From Verrucomicrobiota bacterium (GTDB lineage Bacteria > Verrucomicrobiota > Verrucomicrobiia > Opitutales > Opitutaceae): a stretch of DNA of 64,000 bases. The stretch lies in NCBI GenBank assembly GCA_023428905.1, contig JAEYWP010000016.1, positions 434,001 to 498,000 on the forward strand, in the 5' to 3' direction. Below, piece after piece: positions 42,785 to 51,127 of this stretch. A program made the position numbers and the translations under genes. The first letter of the stretch is position 1. Every line of letters starts with the position of its first letter. The notes below the pieces were generated by a model. The model was not told the origin of the DNA. It saw nothing but the letters and a program-made list of their open reading frames with translations, and did not search any database.

Positions 42785-45700
42785 TCAGTAGCTAGCACCC
42801 GCAGCGATCGCGACGCCTTGATTCGTCGTTTTCGCGGTGTCGTTGCCGACGCCGTTGGTGCTCACGTTGATCGCAGAGAAGTTGCGGTCCGTCGCTGCGG
42901 CGCCATCGCCACCAATCGCGGTGTCTGTCGCTGCGGCGAGATCAAAGTGCACGTTTCGCAGACGAGTCTTTCCGGCTGTGTTGAGTAGCATGAGCGTCCG
43001 GAGCGTCGCCCCAGTGCCGTATTGCTTCACAAGCCCGCCGGAGATGTCGACGATGCACGAATTGTTCTGCCGGCGGATCAGACCACTGGCCGAACCGTAG
43101 CCTTGGAGCGTACCGATCGAGATCGTCTCGATGCTGTCGGCGTACCCGCTGCGGCCGATCTGCACGTATGCGTTCGACGCGTTCGCGGGAAGGTAGATGT
43201 CCCCGAGTTGCATCGACACGCGGGCGGATTGGCGGGCACCGAATAGAAACACACCCGACGTGGCGCCATTCTGCGTGCCGGTGAAAACGATGCTTCCATG
43301 ATTTCGGATGTACGAACCGTCGGCGAGGTCCTGCCCGTTCGCGCTCACAAGCCGGGTGTAGTTTCCACCCCACGTCGTGACGCCGAAGAAGTCGACGGCG
43401 ACGCGAGCGGATCCGTTCACCATGCCTGAAGAGACTTGGATGAGGTTCATCGAATCGGCGCGACTCACGGGCATCAAATCTTTCGCATCTTCGAGCGCGA
43501 TGCGAACGTCGCCGCTTCCGATCGTAAGATTGCAGATGCTGACGTGATTGTCTGCGCCGACGCCGTCGAACGTGATCCCATTTGCCGCTTTGCCGTGCCG
43601 GCGGAGATCGAGCGTGACGTTTAGTGCCGAGGCGGTGCCGGAGGTGTAAACGATCGCAGCGGTGGAAGTGTTGTTGACGCCTTTGTATAGCTCGACCGGC
43701 CCTTGAATGTTTATGGTGCCGCCGGTGCCGTCCGCGTTGACGTACACGAGACCCGCTCCGAAGCCGTTTCCGGCTGCCGGATTGTATTCCATTCGGAAGC
43801 CTCCTTTCAGGGTGAAGTTCGCATCACGTCGGAGCGCTGCGAAGATCCCGTTCGTCGTCACGTTGAACGTAGACCGGATGATCAGATCGGAGTGTTTGCC
43901 GCGGTTGTCCCATTCGCAGCCGCTGCACGTGGAGGTGGTGATGTTCGAAGAGGTGCCGAACATCGTCTTCGCGTCCGTCTGCGTGATCAGCACTTTCGCG
44001 CCGGGCATCTGCACGATCTTCACGTTGTATTTGTTGATCTGAGCCGGAGCCCACGCGGTCCCGGTGTAGTCGCCAGGGAGGATGCAAATCGTGTCACCAT
44101 CGAGCAGCGAGGCAGCGAGCCCCACGATGTTGGCGAATGGCTTGCTCAGGTCGCCCACCGCGCCGGTCGAGTTGTTGCCCGTGGTGGCAATCCAAAAGAT
44201 GCGCCCGGAGGAGAGCGCGCCGGCGGATGCGGCGAGGTTGTTCACCTGTGTTTGCAGCGCGGTGAGATCAGATTGATTCGCTTTAGCCGCGAGGGCACTC
44301 GAATCGGCCTTCTGCGCAACGGCCGTTTGCAGATTCGTGATCGCGGCCTGAGCCGCTGTCATGTCGCCCTGATTCGCCTTGGTCGCGAGATCAGCTGCGT
44401 TTGCCTTCGCCGCCAGGTCAGCGGCATTCGCCTTTCCAGCCAGAGCCGTTTCGAGATCCGCGATGGCTTGCTGAGCAGCGGTCATGTCGACCGCCCACGC
44501 TTTATCCGAGACGGTGTTACCGAGTGCGACGAGCTGATCGTTCAGCCCGGTGATCGCACTCGCCACCTCGGTGAGATTCACATTTCCGATCTGTGCGTCG
44601 AGCTGCTGCACATCTCCCTGCAACGTGGCGATCGCGGTCTGAGCGGTGCTGATCGCCTGCTCTGCGACGGTCAAATCCGCATCGGTAGCCTTTGCCGCGA
44701 CTGCTGTCTCAAGGGCCGCGAGCGACTGCTCAACGGTCGCGAGGCTGTTGCCGAGCTGAGTGACCGTGGCCTGCGCGGCTTCGAGGGTGTCGATGCGGCT
44801 GTCGAGATCGGAGAGCGCTTGAGTTACCGCGGAGAGATCAACGTTACCACCGCCGGACGGGAGCGCCGCAACGGTCTGTTGAAGCGCGGCGAGCTGCGTC
44901 TGGAGCGTCGCGATCGACTGCTGCGCGGCAGTAACAGAGCCGGCCGTCGCGTGCGTCGCGATCTGCTGATTAATCGTCTCGATCGACGTGTTGATCGCCG
45001 CAACATCTTCAGCGAACTCGGAGAGATCGACCCCGCCCGTGAGCGCTTCGACGGAGTACCTCAGCGCATTGACCTGTGCCTCTAGCGCTGAGACGTCGAG
45101 GTCGCTAGCGTAGCGCACGCCCGGAGTCGACGCCGGCAGCGCAGTTTCAATCAGCTCGTTGCGAATCGTGATGCTAGTGCGTTGGATCGACTGGCCGTCG
45201 TATTGCACTTCGAGGACGCACGTCGCGCCCTCAGCGGATCCGATCAGCGCGTCGATGCCAGTCGTGCCGAGATCCAGTGTGCCGGTGAGCATCGGAGTCT
45301 CCGACGAGACCGGAGCGACGAGAGCGGAGCTGCCGGAAAGTAGCGTCTGCGGGCCAGCGGCAACCCACGTTACGATGTATCCGCCATAAGGTGCGACGTC
45401 TGGCGTTGCGGCGAGGACCGTGATGTTTCCGAGCGCCGGATAGGAAAACTGGAGAGCCGTTTTGACGGCCGCGTCGGGAGCATTGAACGGCAGCGCCTCG
45501 GTGTGCCCGTAGCCCAGCGTGAGCTGGAACGTGCCGGACGCGGCAGGCTGTGAAAACGCGATGAGCTGCTTTTCTGTGACACTCGCGGCGCCGGCGCGGA
45601 GGCGGGTCACAACGATCTCGGGCTTCGTGTAGCGATTAGAAAGCCACGTGTCTTGATACGCCGCCGGATTCCGCGAAAGCTTGATCATCCCGCTCTCACG

Positions 45701-46174
45701 CACCGCGGCAGAGCCTATCGTTTCCCGAGTGACGTACGCCGTCGAAGCGGGTGCGAGAAAGCCGGCATCGATCTTCAATTCACTGCGCGCACCGGGCGTG
45801 AGAAAGACGAAACGATACGCACCGGGAGTCCCCATCACGGCGACGCCACCGGCAGCCGCAATTGTGGAAAGCCCATTGAGCGCAGATGCCACGGCGGCGG
45901 GGGTGGAGCCGTTCGGGACCTGAACGCTCTCGCCTGCGTATTCGGCAATCCAATATCCGTCGGTCGGCTTGTCGTTGACGCGACCGAGCGCGACGACAAC
46001 GCGCTTTCCCGTCATGTCGATGTCTTCGTAGCCCGCGTCGCCGACTTTCAGGAAATGCAGTTCGATCGGGAGCTGCTCGCCCTGGAGAAGCGTCGGGATG
46101 ATAGCTTCGAGCGAAGAAGACTTCGAAGCGACAAAGCGCTTGTTCGTCGTGTCGAGAAAGAGCGGGAGTGCCAT
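42785..46174 (-). CDS. Tail fibre / receptor-binding protein
   Basis: 1,129 aa. N-terminal ~350 residues attach to the virion by position (MALPLFLDTTNKRFVASK). Residues ~365-670 are a long coiled coil with heptad-like AQQSIATLQTQLAALQQTV and degenerate repeats ADLAAKANAADLATKANQ, i.e. a trimeric shaft. The C-terminal ~450 residues are rich in Gly/Asn/Thr turns like a beta-helix (GDYTGTAWAPAQIN). Likely a trimer that decides host range. CTGACA element 19 nt upstream of its ATG (46189-46194). Confidence 0.82.
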   Translation of the reverse strand: MALPLFLDTTNKRFVASKSSSLEAIIPTLLQGEQLPIELHFLKVGDAGYEDIDMTGKRVVVALGRVNDKPTDGYWIAEYAGESVQVPNGSTPAAVASALNGLSTIAAAGGVAVMGTPGAYRFVFLTPGARSELKIDAGFLAPASTAYVTRETIGSAAVRESGMIKLSRNPAAYQDTWLSNRYTKPEIVVTRLRAGAASVTEKQLIAFSQPAASGTFQLTLGYGHTEALPFNAPDAAVKTALQFSYPALGNITVLAATPDVAPYGGYIVTWVAAGPQTLLSGSSALVAPVSSETPMLTGTLDLGTTGIDALIGSAEGATCVLEVQYDGQSIQRTSITIRNELIETALPASTPGVRYASDLDVSALEAQVNALRYSVEALTGGVDLSEFAEDVAAINTSIETINQQIATHATAGSVTAAQQSIATLQTQLAALQQTVAALPSGGGNVDLSAVTQALSDLDSRIDTLEAAQATVTQLGNSLATVEQSLAALETAVAAKATDADLTVAEQAISTAQTAIATLQGDVQQLDAQIGNVNLTEVASAITGLNDQLVALGNTVSDKAWAVDMTAAQQAIADLETALAGKANAADLAAKANAADLATKANQGDMTAAQAAITNLQTAVAQKADSSALAAKANQSDLTALQTQVNNLAASAGALSSGRIFWIATTGNNSTGAVGDLSKPFANIVGLAASLLDGDTICILPGDYTGTAWAPAQINKYNVKIVQMPGAKVLITQTDAKTMFGTSSNITTSTCSGCEWDNRGKHSDLIIRSTFNVTTNGIFAALRRDANFTLKGGFRMEYNPAAGNGFGAGLVYVNADGTGGTINIQGPVELYKGVNNTSTAAIVYTSGTASALNVTLDLRRHGKAANGITFDGVGADNHVSICNLTIGSGDVRIALEDAKDLMPVSRADSMNLIQVSSGMVNGSARVAVDFFGVTTWGGNYTRLVSANGQDLADGSYIRNHGSIVFTGTQNGATSGVFLFGARQSARVSMQLGDIYLPANASNAYVQIGRSGYADSIETISIGTLQGYGSASGLIRRQNNSCIVDISGGLVKQYGTGATLRTLMLLNTAGKTRLRNVHFDLAAATDTAIGGDGAAATDRNFSAINVSTNGVGNDTAKTTNQGVAIAAGASY

Positions 46175-46188
46175 GCCCGAGTGGGCGG

Positions 46189-46194
46189 TGTCAG
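46189..46194 (-). promoter_or_regulatory. CTGACA element, 19 nt before ATG 46174
   Basis: Spacer CCGCCCACTCGGGC contains a GCCC-ACTC-GGGC hairpin; no AGGAGG-type site. Confidence 0.6.
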
Positions 46195-46697
46195 GTCGAG
46201 AACCAGAGCGTCACCGCGAGCGGTGTCGAGCCAGCGGTGTCGACACGCAGAGCGAGGTAAGTCGCAGATGGCGTGATAGGGGTATCGCCGGCCGGGAGAG
46301 AGGAGCGGAGCTGCGTCGCAGGTGTGCACCCGAGCGGCAAGTCGAACGTACCGGTCAGAGCGCTGAGCTGTTGGGGTGCACCGTTCTCGAAGCCGGAACC
46401 GATCACCGAGACGACGCTTGTTCCGACAGCTCCGAGTGCACGTGAGAGATAGCATCCGCGGGGCAAGGCCGTCGCGATCGTCACGATCTGCTGCGCCTTA
46501 GGTTTCTGAATGACGATCGTCACGGGCTCGACGGGCGTCTCGCGACGCATCGCGGTAAGATCCACTTTGCGCAGGCTCGACGATCCGCCCGCTAAAGCCA
46601 GCACGCGATCAACGAGCGCGTTCCAACGAGACGCGGTGAACTCTTCGAGAACGGGCCGCCCGGCCTTAATCTTAAGATCCTCTTCAGCTGCTGCCAT
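46191..46697 (-). CDS. Phage structural protein of unknown function
   Basis: 168 aa, mostly small and polar residues, with VLALAGGSSSLRKVDL and a beta-rich C-terminal half. Not recognised. Its start (46697) lies 14 bp inside the 3' end of the preceding gene. Sits between tape-measure-side genes and fibre, so a baseplate or fibre-adapter role is reasonable. Confidence 0.6.
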   Translation of the reverse strand: MAAAEEDLKIKAGRPVLEEFTASRWNALVDRVLALAGGSSSLRKVDLTAMRRETPVEPVTIVIQKPKAQQIVTIATALPRGCYLSRALGAVGTSVVSVIGSGFENGAPQQLSALTGTFDLPLGCTPATQLRSSLPAGDTPITPSATYLALRVDTAGSTPLAVTLWFST

Positions 46698-47388
46698 AAA
46701 TCCGAGAGCTGAAGTTGGCCCCGACGAGAATGCGCTGCTCGTTGACCCACACGCCGCCCTTCAGCGTCGACGAGAACGCCATCACGATGGCGTCTTGTCC
46801 TTCGTAGCGGATCTTTTTCGGGAGTCCGCTCATCGTCTGCTTCGCGGTAGTCGACCAGCTGCGCACCACCTCCGTCTGCGGGACAAGGTAGGACTTCACA
46901 CCGCGGAGATCGGCCGGAGCGCCTACCCCAAATTCGATGAACCTTCCGTCCGCGTCCCACTTTGCTCCAGGGTAGTCCGGTGAGTTCTTCCCACTCCCGG
47001 CCCATGATGGGAAGTCTGGATGACACTCGATCGGCATTTCCACGAGTGTAGTCGTTTCTGAAAACTGTACTTCGGGATCATCTTTCGTGATCGAATCTCC
47101 ACCGTCGCCGCCGTCGCCGCCAGTCGCTCCCGGAGTGACCTTGGCGTACGTGTAGCCGTAATACGTCACAGTGACGCGGGCAACACCGCCCGGCTCGATG
47201 ACCGCTTCGATGTCCTCTGCGATCAGCTGCCGGTACACCGGATGTGACGTGACGCGGCGCCGCGGCAGGTGCTGCAAAAGCAGGTCGGAACGAACCTTAA
47301 ACGTCGAGCGACACGACGTTGATCCGTCGCGCTCAACGCGAAGAGTTTCGCCGGACTGATAGACCGGCTTGTCGAGAGCTTCTGCCAT
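46684..47388 (-). CDS. Phage tail-associated protein of unknown function
   Basis: 234 aa. A Gly/Asp linker (GGDGGDGGDS, ~residues 90-100) splits two beta-rich parts. No family recognised. Located between tape measure and fibre. CTGACA element 19 nt upstream of ATG 47388 (47403-47408). Confidence 0.6.
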   Translation of the reverse strand: MAEALDKPVYQSGETLRVERDGSTSCRSTFKVRSDLLLQHLPRRRVTSHPVYRQLIAEDIEAVIEPGGVARVTVTYYGYTYAKVTPGATGGDGGDGGDSITKDDPEVQFSETTTLVEMPIECHPDFPSWAGSGKNSPDYPGAKWDADGRFIEFGVGAPADLRGVKSYLVPQTEVVRSWSTTAKQTMSGLPKKIRYEGQDAIVMAFSSTLKGGVWVNEQRILVGANFSSRIYGSS

Positions 47389-47402
47389 GCCCTGCGCGGG
47401 CG

Positions 47403-47408
47403 TGTCAG
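47403..47408 (-). promoter_or_regulatory. CTGACA element, 19 nt before ATG 47388
   Basis: Not part of the stop of the gene upstream (TAG at 47410-47412), so the motif is conserved on its own. The spacer contains GCCC-GCGCA-GGGC, a possible hairpin. Confidence 0.6.
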
Positions 47409-47409
47409 G

Positions 47410-48561
47410 CTATGGCTGCACGTAGAGGCCCGCCGGGCTCTTCGTGTTCGCCTCGATCCGTTGCAGCATGTCGTATTGTCGCTGCAATACCGAGAGCTGC
47501 TGGCTCTGGATGTTCGACGAGAACACCTGGGCCCCTTTGAGCGAGAAGCCCGAGGAAAGCAGGCCACCCGCGACGGTGTTCGCCGTCACCTTCGCTTTTT
47601 CGTCACCGATCTTCTTTGAGAGATCCGTTGCGAGCAGAGCACGTTCGCTGCGCATTTCTTCGATCTGTGCCTGGAGCCTCGCGGACTCGGCGGGATCCGA
47701 AGACTCAGTGGAAAACGGGTGATACAGTGCATCCTGACGTGACTGCGCGGTGCGAATCGCGTCATCGAGCAGTGCCGCTTTGCGTACCGGGTCTTGCTCA
47801 CGTGCGATGCGTTGCTGTGCGAGTTGATCTTCGGCCTGCGTCTTGGCTTTTGCGATCTGCTCTTTGACGCTCTCCAACTCGCGTTCCTTTTTTATCAGCT
47901 CAGCTTCCGTCTTCGCGTTCTCGTGCTCGGCGAGTTGGTTCCGGAGTCGCTGGATCTCGCGCTCCAGGTTGTAGACCTTATCCGCCGAGCTGCCTTCAAC
48001 GCGTTGGCCGCGCTCGAAGTCGTTATCTTCGCGAAGCCGCGACGCTTCGAGTTTGTCGTCGCGTTTCTGCTGCTCGTAAGCAGCGAGCTGCTTTCGGACC
48101 TCATCGCGATTTGCGACTGCGGACTGAGCGTCAGCCGCCGCTCCAGGGTCAAAGTTCTTCCCGAAGAGACTCGTCTTGAGCGCGAGTGATGCGGCTTTCG
48201 CTAGCCAGCTCGTGATCTTGCTCGTGCCACTCTCAACCATAGCCGACATCCCGGCCTGATCGCGAAACTGCGCGGCCTCGCCGGAGCGCCCTTGACTCAT
48301 CAGCTCGGTGTACCGCTTCGCATTCTCATTGATGCGGTCCCACACCGCGTTTACGACGCGCAGCCCCGCTTGCCAGCCGGCGAGAGCGACACCGGCGCCG
48401 ACGAGGCCGCTCTTGAAAGCACCCATGGAGTCCCGGCCAAACATGCCTTTCCCAAGCTCTTCCGAGACACGGCGGGCGTCGGCACGCATCTTCCCGAGGC
48501 CGGTAGAAAAGCCGGAGTTATCCAGCCTACTTCTGACGGTAATCTCTCTGATGTCGCTCAT
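47410..48561 (-). CDS. Short tail tape measure-like protein
   Basis: 383 aa. N-terminus IREITVRSRLDNSGFSTGLGKM matches the start style of tape measure proteins; then a hydrophobic stretch (GVALAGWQAGLRVV), and a long charged coiled coil (~residues 150-290). Most siphovirus tape measures are 600-1,500 aa. At ~0.15 nm per residue it would fit a tail near 55-60 nm, so the virus would have a short tail. The ATG overlaps the preceding stop (48558-48561). Confidence 0.65.
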   Translation of the reverse strand: MSDIREITVRSRLDNSGFSTGLGKMRADARRVSEELGKGMFGRDSMGAFKSGLVGAGVALAGWQAGLRVVNAVWDRINENAKRYTELMSQGRSGEAAQFRDQAGMSAMVESGTSKITSWLAKAASLALKTSLFGKNFDPGAAADAQSAVANRDEVRKQLAAYEQQKRDDKLEASRLREDNDFERGQRVEGSSADKVYNLEREIQRLRNQLAEHENAKTEAELIKKERELESVKEQIAKAKTQAEDQLAQQRIAREQDPVRKAALLDDAIRTAQSRQDALYHPFSTESSDPAESARLQAQIEEMRSERALLATDLSKKIGDEKAKVTANTVAGGLLSSGFSLKGAQVFSSNIQSQQLSVLQRQYDMLQRIEANTKSPAGLYVQP

Positions 48562-49229
48562 GTGCCTGTGAGTTTAGCGAGACGCGCCGTGATGCGGCCG
48601 CGCTCTGATTCAGAGCTGGCTGTCAGCAGCTCGCTGCGGAGATGTTCGATCTCTACCTGCTTCAAACCCTCTATCTGTGCCGCGCTTTCGTGAGCCGAGT
48701 CGATTGCGGCTTGGTCAGCTTCAGTCCTCACTCGACTCGTGGACGTCTGTTCCTCACACGCTGCCGCCATCCACAGAACATGGCCGATCGGACCGGCCCA
48801 GATTTCCCGCTGCGTCATGTGGGTTTCGCGTGACACGTACGTCGCAAGGGCCTGCGCCCAATGTGCGCCGAACGGCTTGTCTGATCCGCCAGCGTCTCGC
48901 CACATCTCAACGGAAGTGAGGTGGTCGGCAACGTAAGCCCGGAATGATTGAAGAGCGCGGTTGAAGCTTAACAGGCACGCACGGGCAATCGTCAGCCGAT
49001 GTGGTGCGAGGCAATCTGCGTCGATACAGAGATCCGACCGGTGCGGCCGGGACAGCATACGCGCTGCGAGAACGAGGTCAGCCGGACGAATTTCCCCCGA
49101 TGCGAAAACAGGCGAGCCTGCTGCCTCCAGCGCGACAAGGTCGAGGAGGCACAGCGGGCGCAGCTTGTATCCGTAAACTCGATGCCGAGCGCACACCCGC
49201 GACTCTAGGAAGAGATCGCCGGGGCTCAT
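48558..49229 (-). CDS. Protein at tail-assembly-chaperone position
   Basis: 223 aa, helix-rich, with Cys/His-rich N-terminal part (CIDADCLAPHRL) and charged C-terminal helix. Between a tube-like protein and the tape measure, the usual place for the G/GT tail assembly chaperones; I saw no second frame needing a -1 shift. Start ATG 49229, 3 nt after the stop of the upstream gene. Confidence 0.55.
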   Translation of the reverse strand: MSPGDLFLESRVCARHRVYGYKLRPLCLLDLVALEAAGSPVFASGEIRPADLVLAARMLSRPHRSDLCIDADCLAPHRLTIARACLLSFNRALQSFRAYVADHLTSVEMWRDAGGSDKPFGAHWAQALATYVSRETHMTQREIWAGPIGHVLWMAAACEEQTSTSRVRTEADQAAIDSAHESAAQIEGLKQVEIEHLRSELLTASSESERGRITARLAKLTGT

Positions 49230-49231
49230 CG

Positions 49232-49588
49232 TTAAGCCGGCAGCGCGTTGTCTTCGGCTCGTTCGAGCGACAGAGTGAACTTCGTGAAATCGTTATTCGA
49301 GGCCTCTTCAGTGACAGGAGGCATCACGAAGTACTTCACCTCGTTCACGGTAATCTCGTCACCAGGTGCCGGGAGAACCGTGGCATCTTTGATCACGCCA
49401 GAAACTTTCAGGGTTCGCGTGAGATTGTAGAAGCTGTATCCGACGATGCTGCCTTTCTCGTCGAGAGTCTTTGCAACGTCAGCATTCGTCTCGCTCGTTG
49501 CGTTCTGAACGATGTACCCCGGTAGCGTGTAGCCGACACCCCACTTCAGAGTGACGCCGTTGAGTGATTTGAGAATTGGAGTGCTCAT
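49232..49588 (-). CDS. Major tail tube-like protein
   Basis: 118 aa, beta-rich and small (LNGVTLKWGVGYTLPG, VKYFVMPPVTEE), at the position of the tail tube gene between the tail terminator-like gene and the chaperone position. Not recognised by motif. CTGACA element 20 nt upstream (49604-49609). Confidence 0.55.
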   Translation of the reverse strand: MSTPILKSLNGVTLKWGVGYTLPGYIVQNATSETNADVAKTLDEKGSIVGYSFYNLTRTLKVSGVIKDATVLPAPGDEITVNEVKYFVMPPVTEEASNNDFTKFTLSLERAEDNALPA

Positions 49589-49603
49589 TGCACTCCGCTG
49601 CCG

Positions 49604-49609
49604 TGTCAG
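49604..49609 (-). promoter_or_regulatory. CTGACA element, 20 nt before ATG 49588
   Basis: The TGA is also the stop of the gene ending at 49606. Confidence 0.55.
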
Positions 49610-50037
49610 GCCTGGCAGTCAATCGTCACCGTGTACGTGTCGACAAAATCTCGATCTTCGTCACTCGACGCGGTCTCCGCACTCGACACTCCGTACACGT
49701 GGAACGAATCGGAGCAGAGCAACGACGTCAGCGCAGCGGGATCCGACAGCACGGACTCGACTGCCGCGACGCGTTCTCGGTGTAGCGGGTCGGGATCCTC
49801 TGACTCATCCACGGAAGACATAACGGAGACGCTGACGATAGCGCGGTAGATTCCGAGCCCCGGGGCGACAGACTCGCTGGCCTGCGCGCACGAGACGATA
49901 ACCGCGGGCACTGTCAGCTCAGCAGATCGCTGACCGGCGACGAATGCCACGCCTGCGAGCTGCGGGAACGTGTCGGCGGGAAGTGCAGTTTGCAGCGCTG
50001 CGCAGAGCGCCTGTTCGATCGTGGCTTTGATGTTCAT
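49606..50037 (-). CDS. Tail completion/terminator-like protein
   Basis: 143 aa. N-terminal helix KATIEQALCAALQTALP and mixed alpha/beta content resemble the tail terminator proteins (lambda gpU-like place). No catalytic motif. Its ATG overlaps the preceding stop (50034-50037). Confidence 0.55.
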   Translation of the reverse strand: MNIKATIEQALCAALQTALPADTFPQLAGVAFVAGQRSAELTVPAVIVSCAQASESVAPGLGIYRAIVSVSVMSSVDESEDPDPLHRERVAAVESVLSDPAALTSLLCSDSFHVYGVSSAETASSDEDRDFVDTYTVTIDCQA

Positions 50038-50771
50038 GGTAAAAATCCGTTTTCGCGAGCGCGCCGCTTGAGCATCTCCACGAACGCCCGCTGCATTGCT
50101 TGAACCCGTACGCGTAGTGCCAGCTGACGTAGCCGCTGTTCATACCCCGGGATGCCAACCGCCCGGTTTATCCCTTCAATCCATGGGGTCACCGGATGAG
50201 TCGGATCGCCCGACGCCGATCCTCCCGCTGAGCCGTGCTTCGCGACCCACGCCGCGGTGTTGTAGCCGACCTTCCTTCCGAACGCATTCCAACCGCCGCG
50301 AGCCCATCCCACCATCGCCTGCTTCTTTTTGAGATACGCACGCCAGGCGGTCACATCCGCGGTGTACAACCCCGTCGATCTCTCAACACGGCCACGACGG
50401 TTGCGAACGCGAGAGTGCAGCTCCGGAGAAAACGGAACAAGCTGAGCACGGCCGTGCGTCACGTTTGCGAGCACGCTCTGAAGCGCTGCAAGGTCGCGTT
50501 TACGCATCAGATCTTTGATGCGCTTTTTCAGACGCTCATCTTTCAGCGACTGAAAGAACTTCGCGTCGAGCGGACACACCGCACGCCGTAGATCGCGCTC
50601 AACTGCACGTGCACCTTGCGCTCTCGTCCTCGGAAAAGTCAGCTTGTCGATGCTCTCCGCGAATAGACGCATCTGCGTGCAAAACACCTCGGGCGTACTC
50701 TGCTCGCTTGCGGCAGCGAGGTTCCGCAGCGCAGCGTCGAAGGCTCTTACGTCTACATCGTACCCGATCAC
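50034..50771 (-). CDS. Head-tail connector/neck protein
   Basis: 245 aa, strongly basic (RNRRGRVERS, RAREN). Position after the joining protein and before the tail terminator-like gene matches the HK97 gp10/neck place. Motif match not made. The gene overlaps both neighbours by ATGA. Confidence 0.5.
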   Translation of the reverse strand: MIGYDVDVRAFDAALRNLAAASEQSTPEVFCTQMRLFAESIDKLTFPRTRAQGARAVERDLRRAVCPLDAKFFQSLKDERLKKRIKDLMRKRDLAALQSVLANVTHGRAQLVPFSPELHSRVRNRRGRVERSTGLYTADVTAWRAYLKKKQAMVGWARGGWNAFGRKVGYNTAAWVAKHGSAGGSASGDPTHPVTPWIEGINRAVGIPGYEQRLRQLALRVRVQAMQRAFVEMLKRRARENGFLP

Positions 50772-51073
50772 TGACGCCTCCCGCGATCAGCACACGCAAT
50801 CGTGAAGAGTGCACCGTCGTCTTCGACTGATTCGACCGTGTATTTCCTGCCTTTGAAAACGACCTCTGTTCCGATCGCTGGCTCCGGAGCTGTGTTGGAG
50901 ATGACGACAGCAAACTGTCGGATGGGGCGCTCACCGCCGAGCACCAGGTCGGCGCCATGAGTTCGCGAAGTAGTGCTGCACGGATACGCTACGCCCGCCA
51001 CCGTGATGATTTCACCCGTGGCAGCGAAAAACTCGGACGCAGCTGAACGAAACTCGTCGAAAACAGAGCCCAT
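50768..51073 (-). CDS. Head-tail joining-like protein
   Basis: 101 aa, beta-rich (GEIITVAGVAYPC, TEVVFKGRKYTVESVED), like lambda gpFII/stopper proteins by size and place. The ATG starts only 2 nt after the 3' U-run of a rho-independent hairpin and has no Shine-Dalgarno site. CTGACA lies in the hairpin loop, 19 nt upstream. Confidence 0.6.
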   Translation of the reverse strand: MGSVFDEFRSAASEFFAATGEIITVAGVAYPCSTTSRTHGADLVLGGERPIRQFAVVISNTAPEPAIGTEVVFKGRKYTVESVEDDGALFTIACADRGRRQ

Positions 51074-51074
51074 G

Positions 51075-51103
51075 AAAAAGCCCCGGCTGTCAGAGCCGGG
51101 GCT
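51075..51103 (-). terminator. Hairpin terminator between capsid and joining genes, CTGACA in loop
   Basis: Minus strand: AGCCCCGGCT (51103-51094) pairs with AGCCGGGGCT (51088-51079), loop of five (CTGAC), followed by a T run to 51075. It sits between the capsid gene and the rest of the late operon, so it probably lowers expression of the tail genes relative to capsid, or is an attenuator. Confidence 0.8.
51088..51093 (-). promoter_or_regulatory. CTGACA element in terminator loop, 19 nt before ATG 51073
   Basis: The same element as the other late genes, here exposed in the hairpin loop. Confidence 0.6.
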
Positions 51104-51127
51104 GGAAACTTTAGCTTAGCTCAGCGC

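Noticed and set aside
43703..45085. 460-aa open frame on the plus strand
   Set aside because: It is antisense to the tail fibre gene, which has clear domain structure. Its Arg/Asp-rich content is the shadow of the fibre codons.
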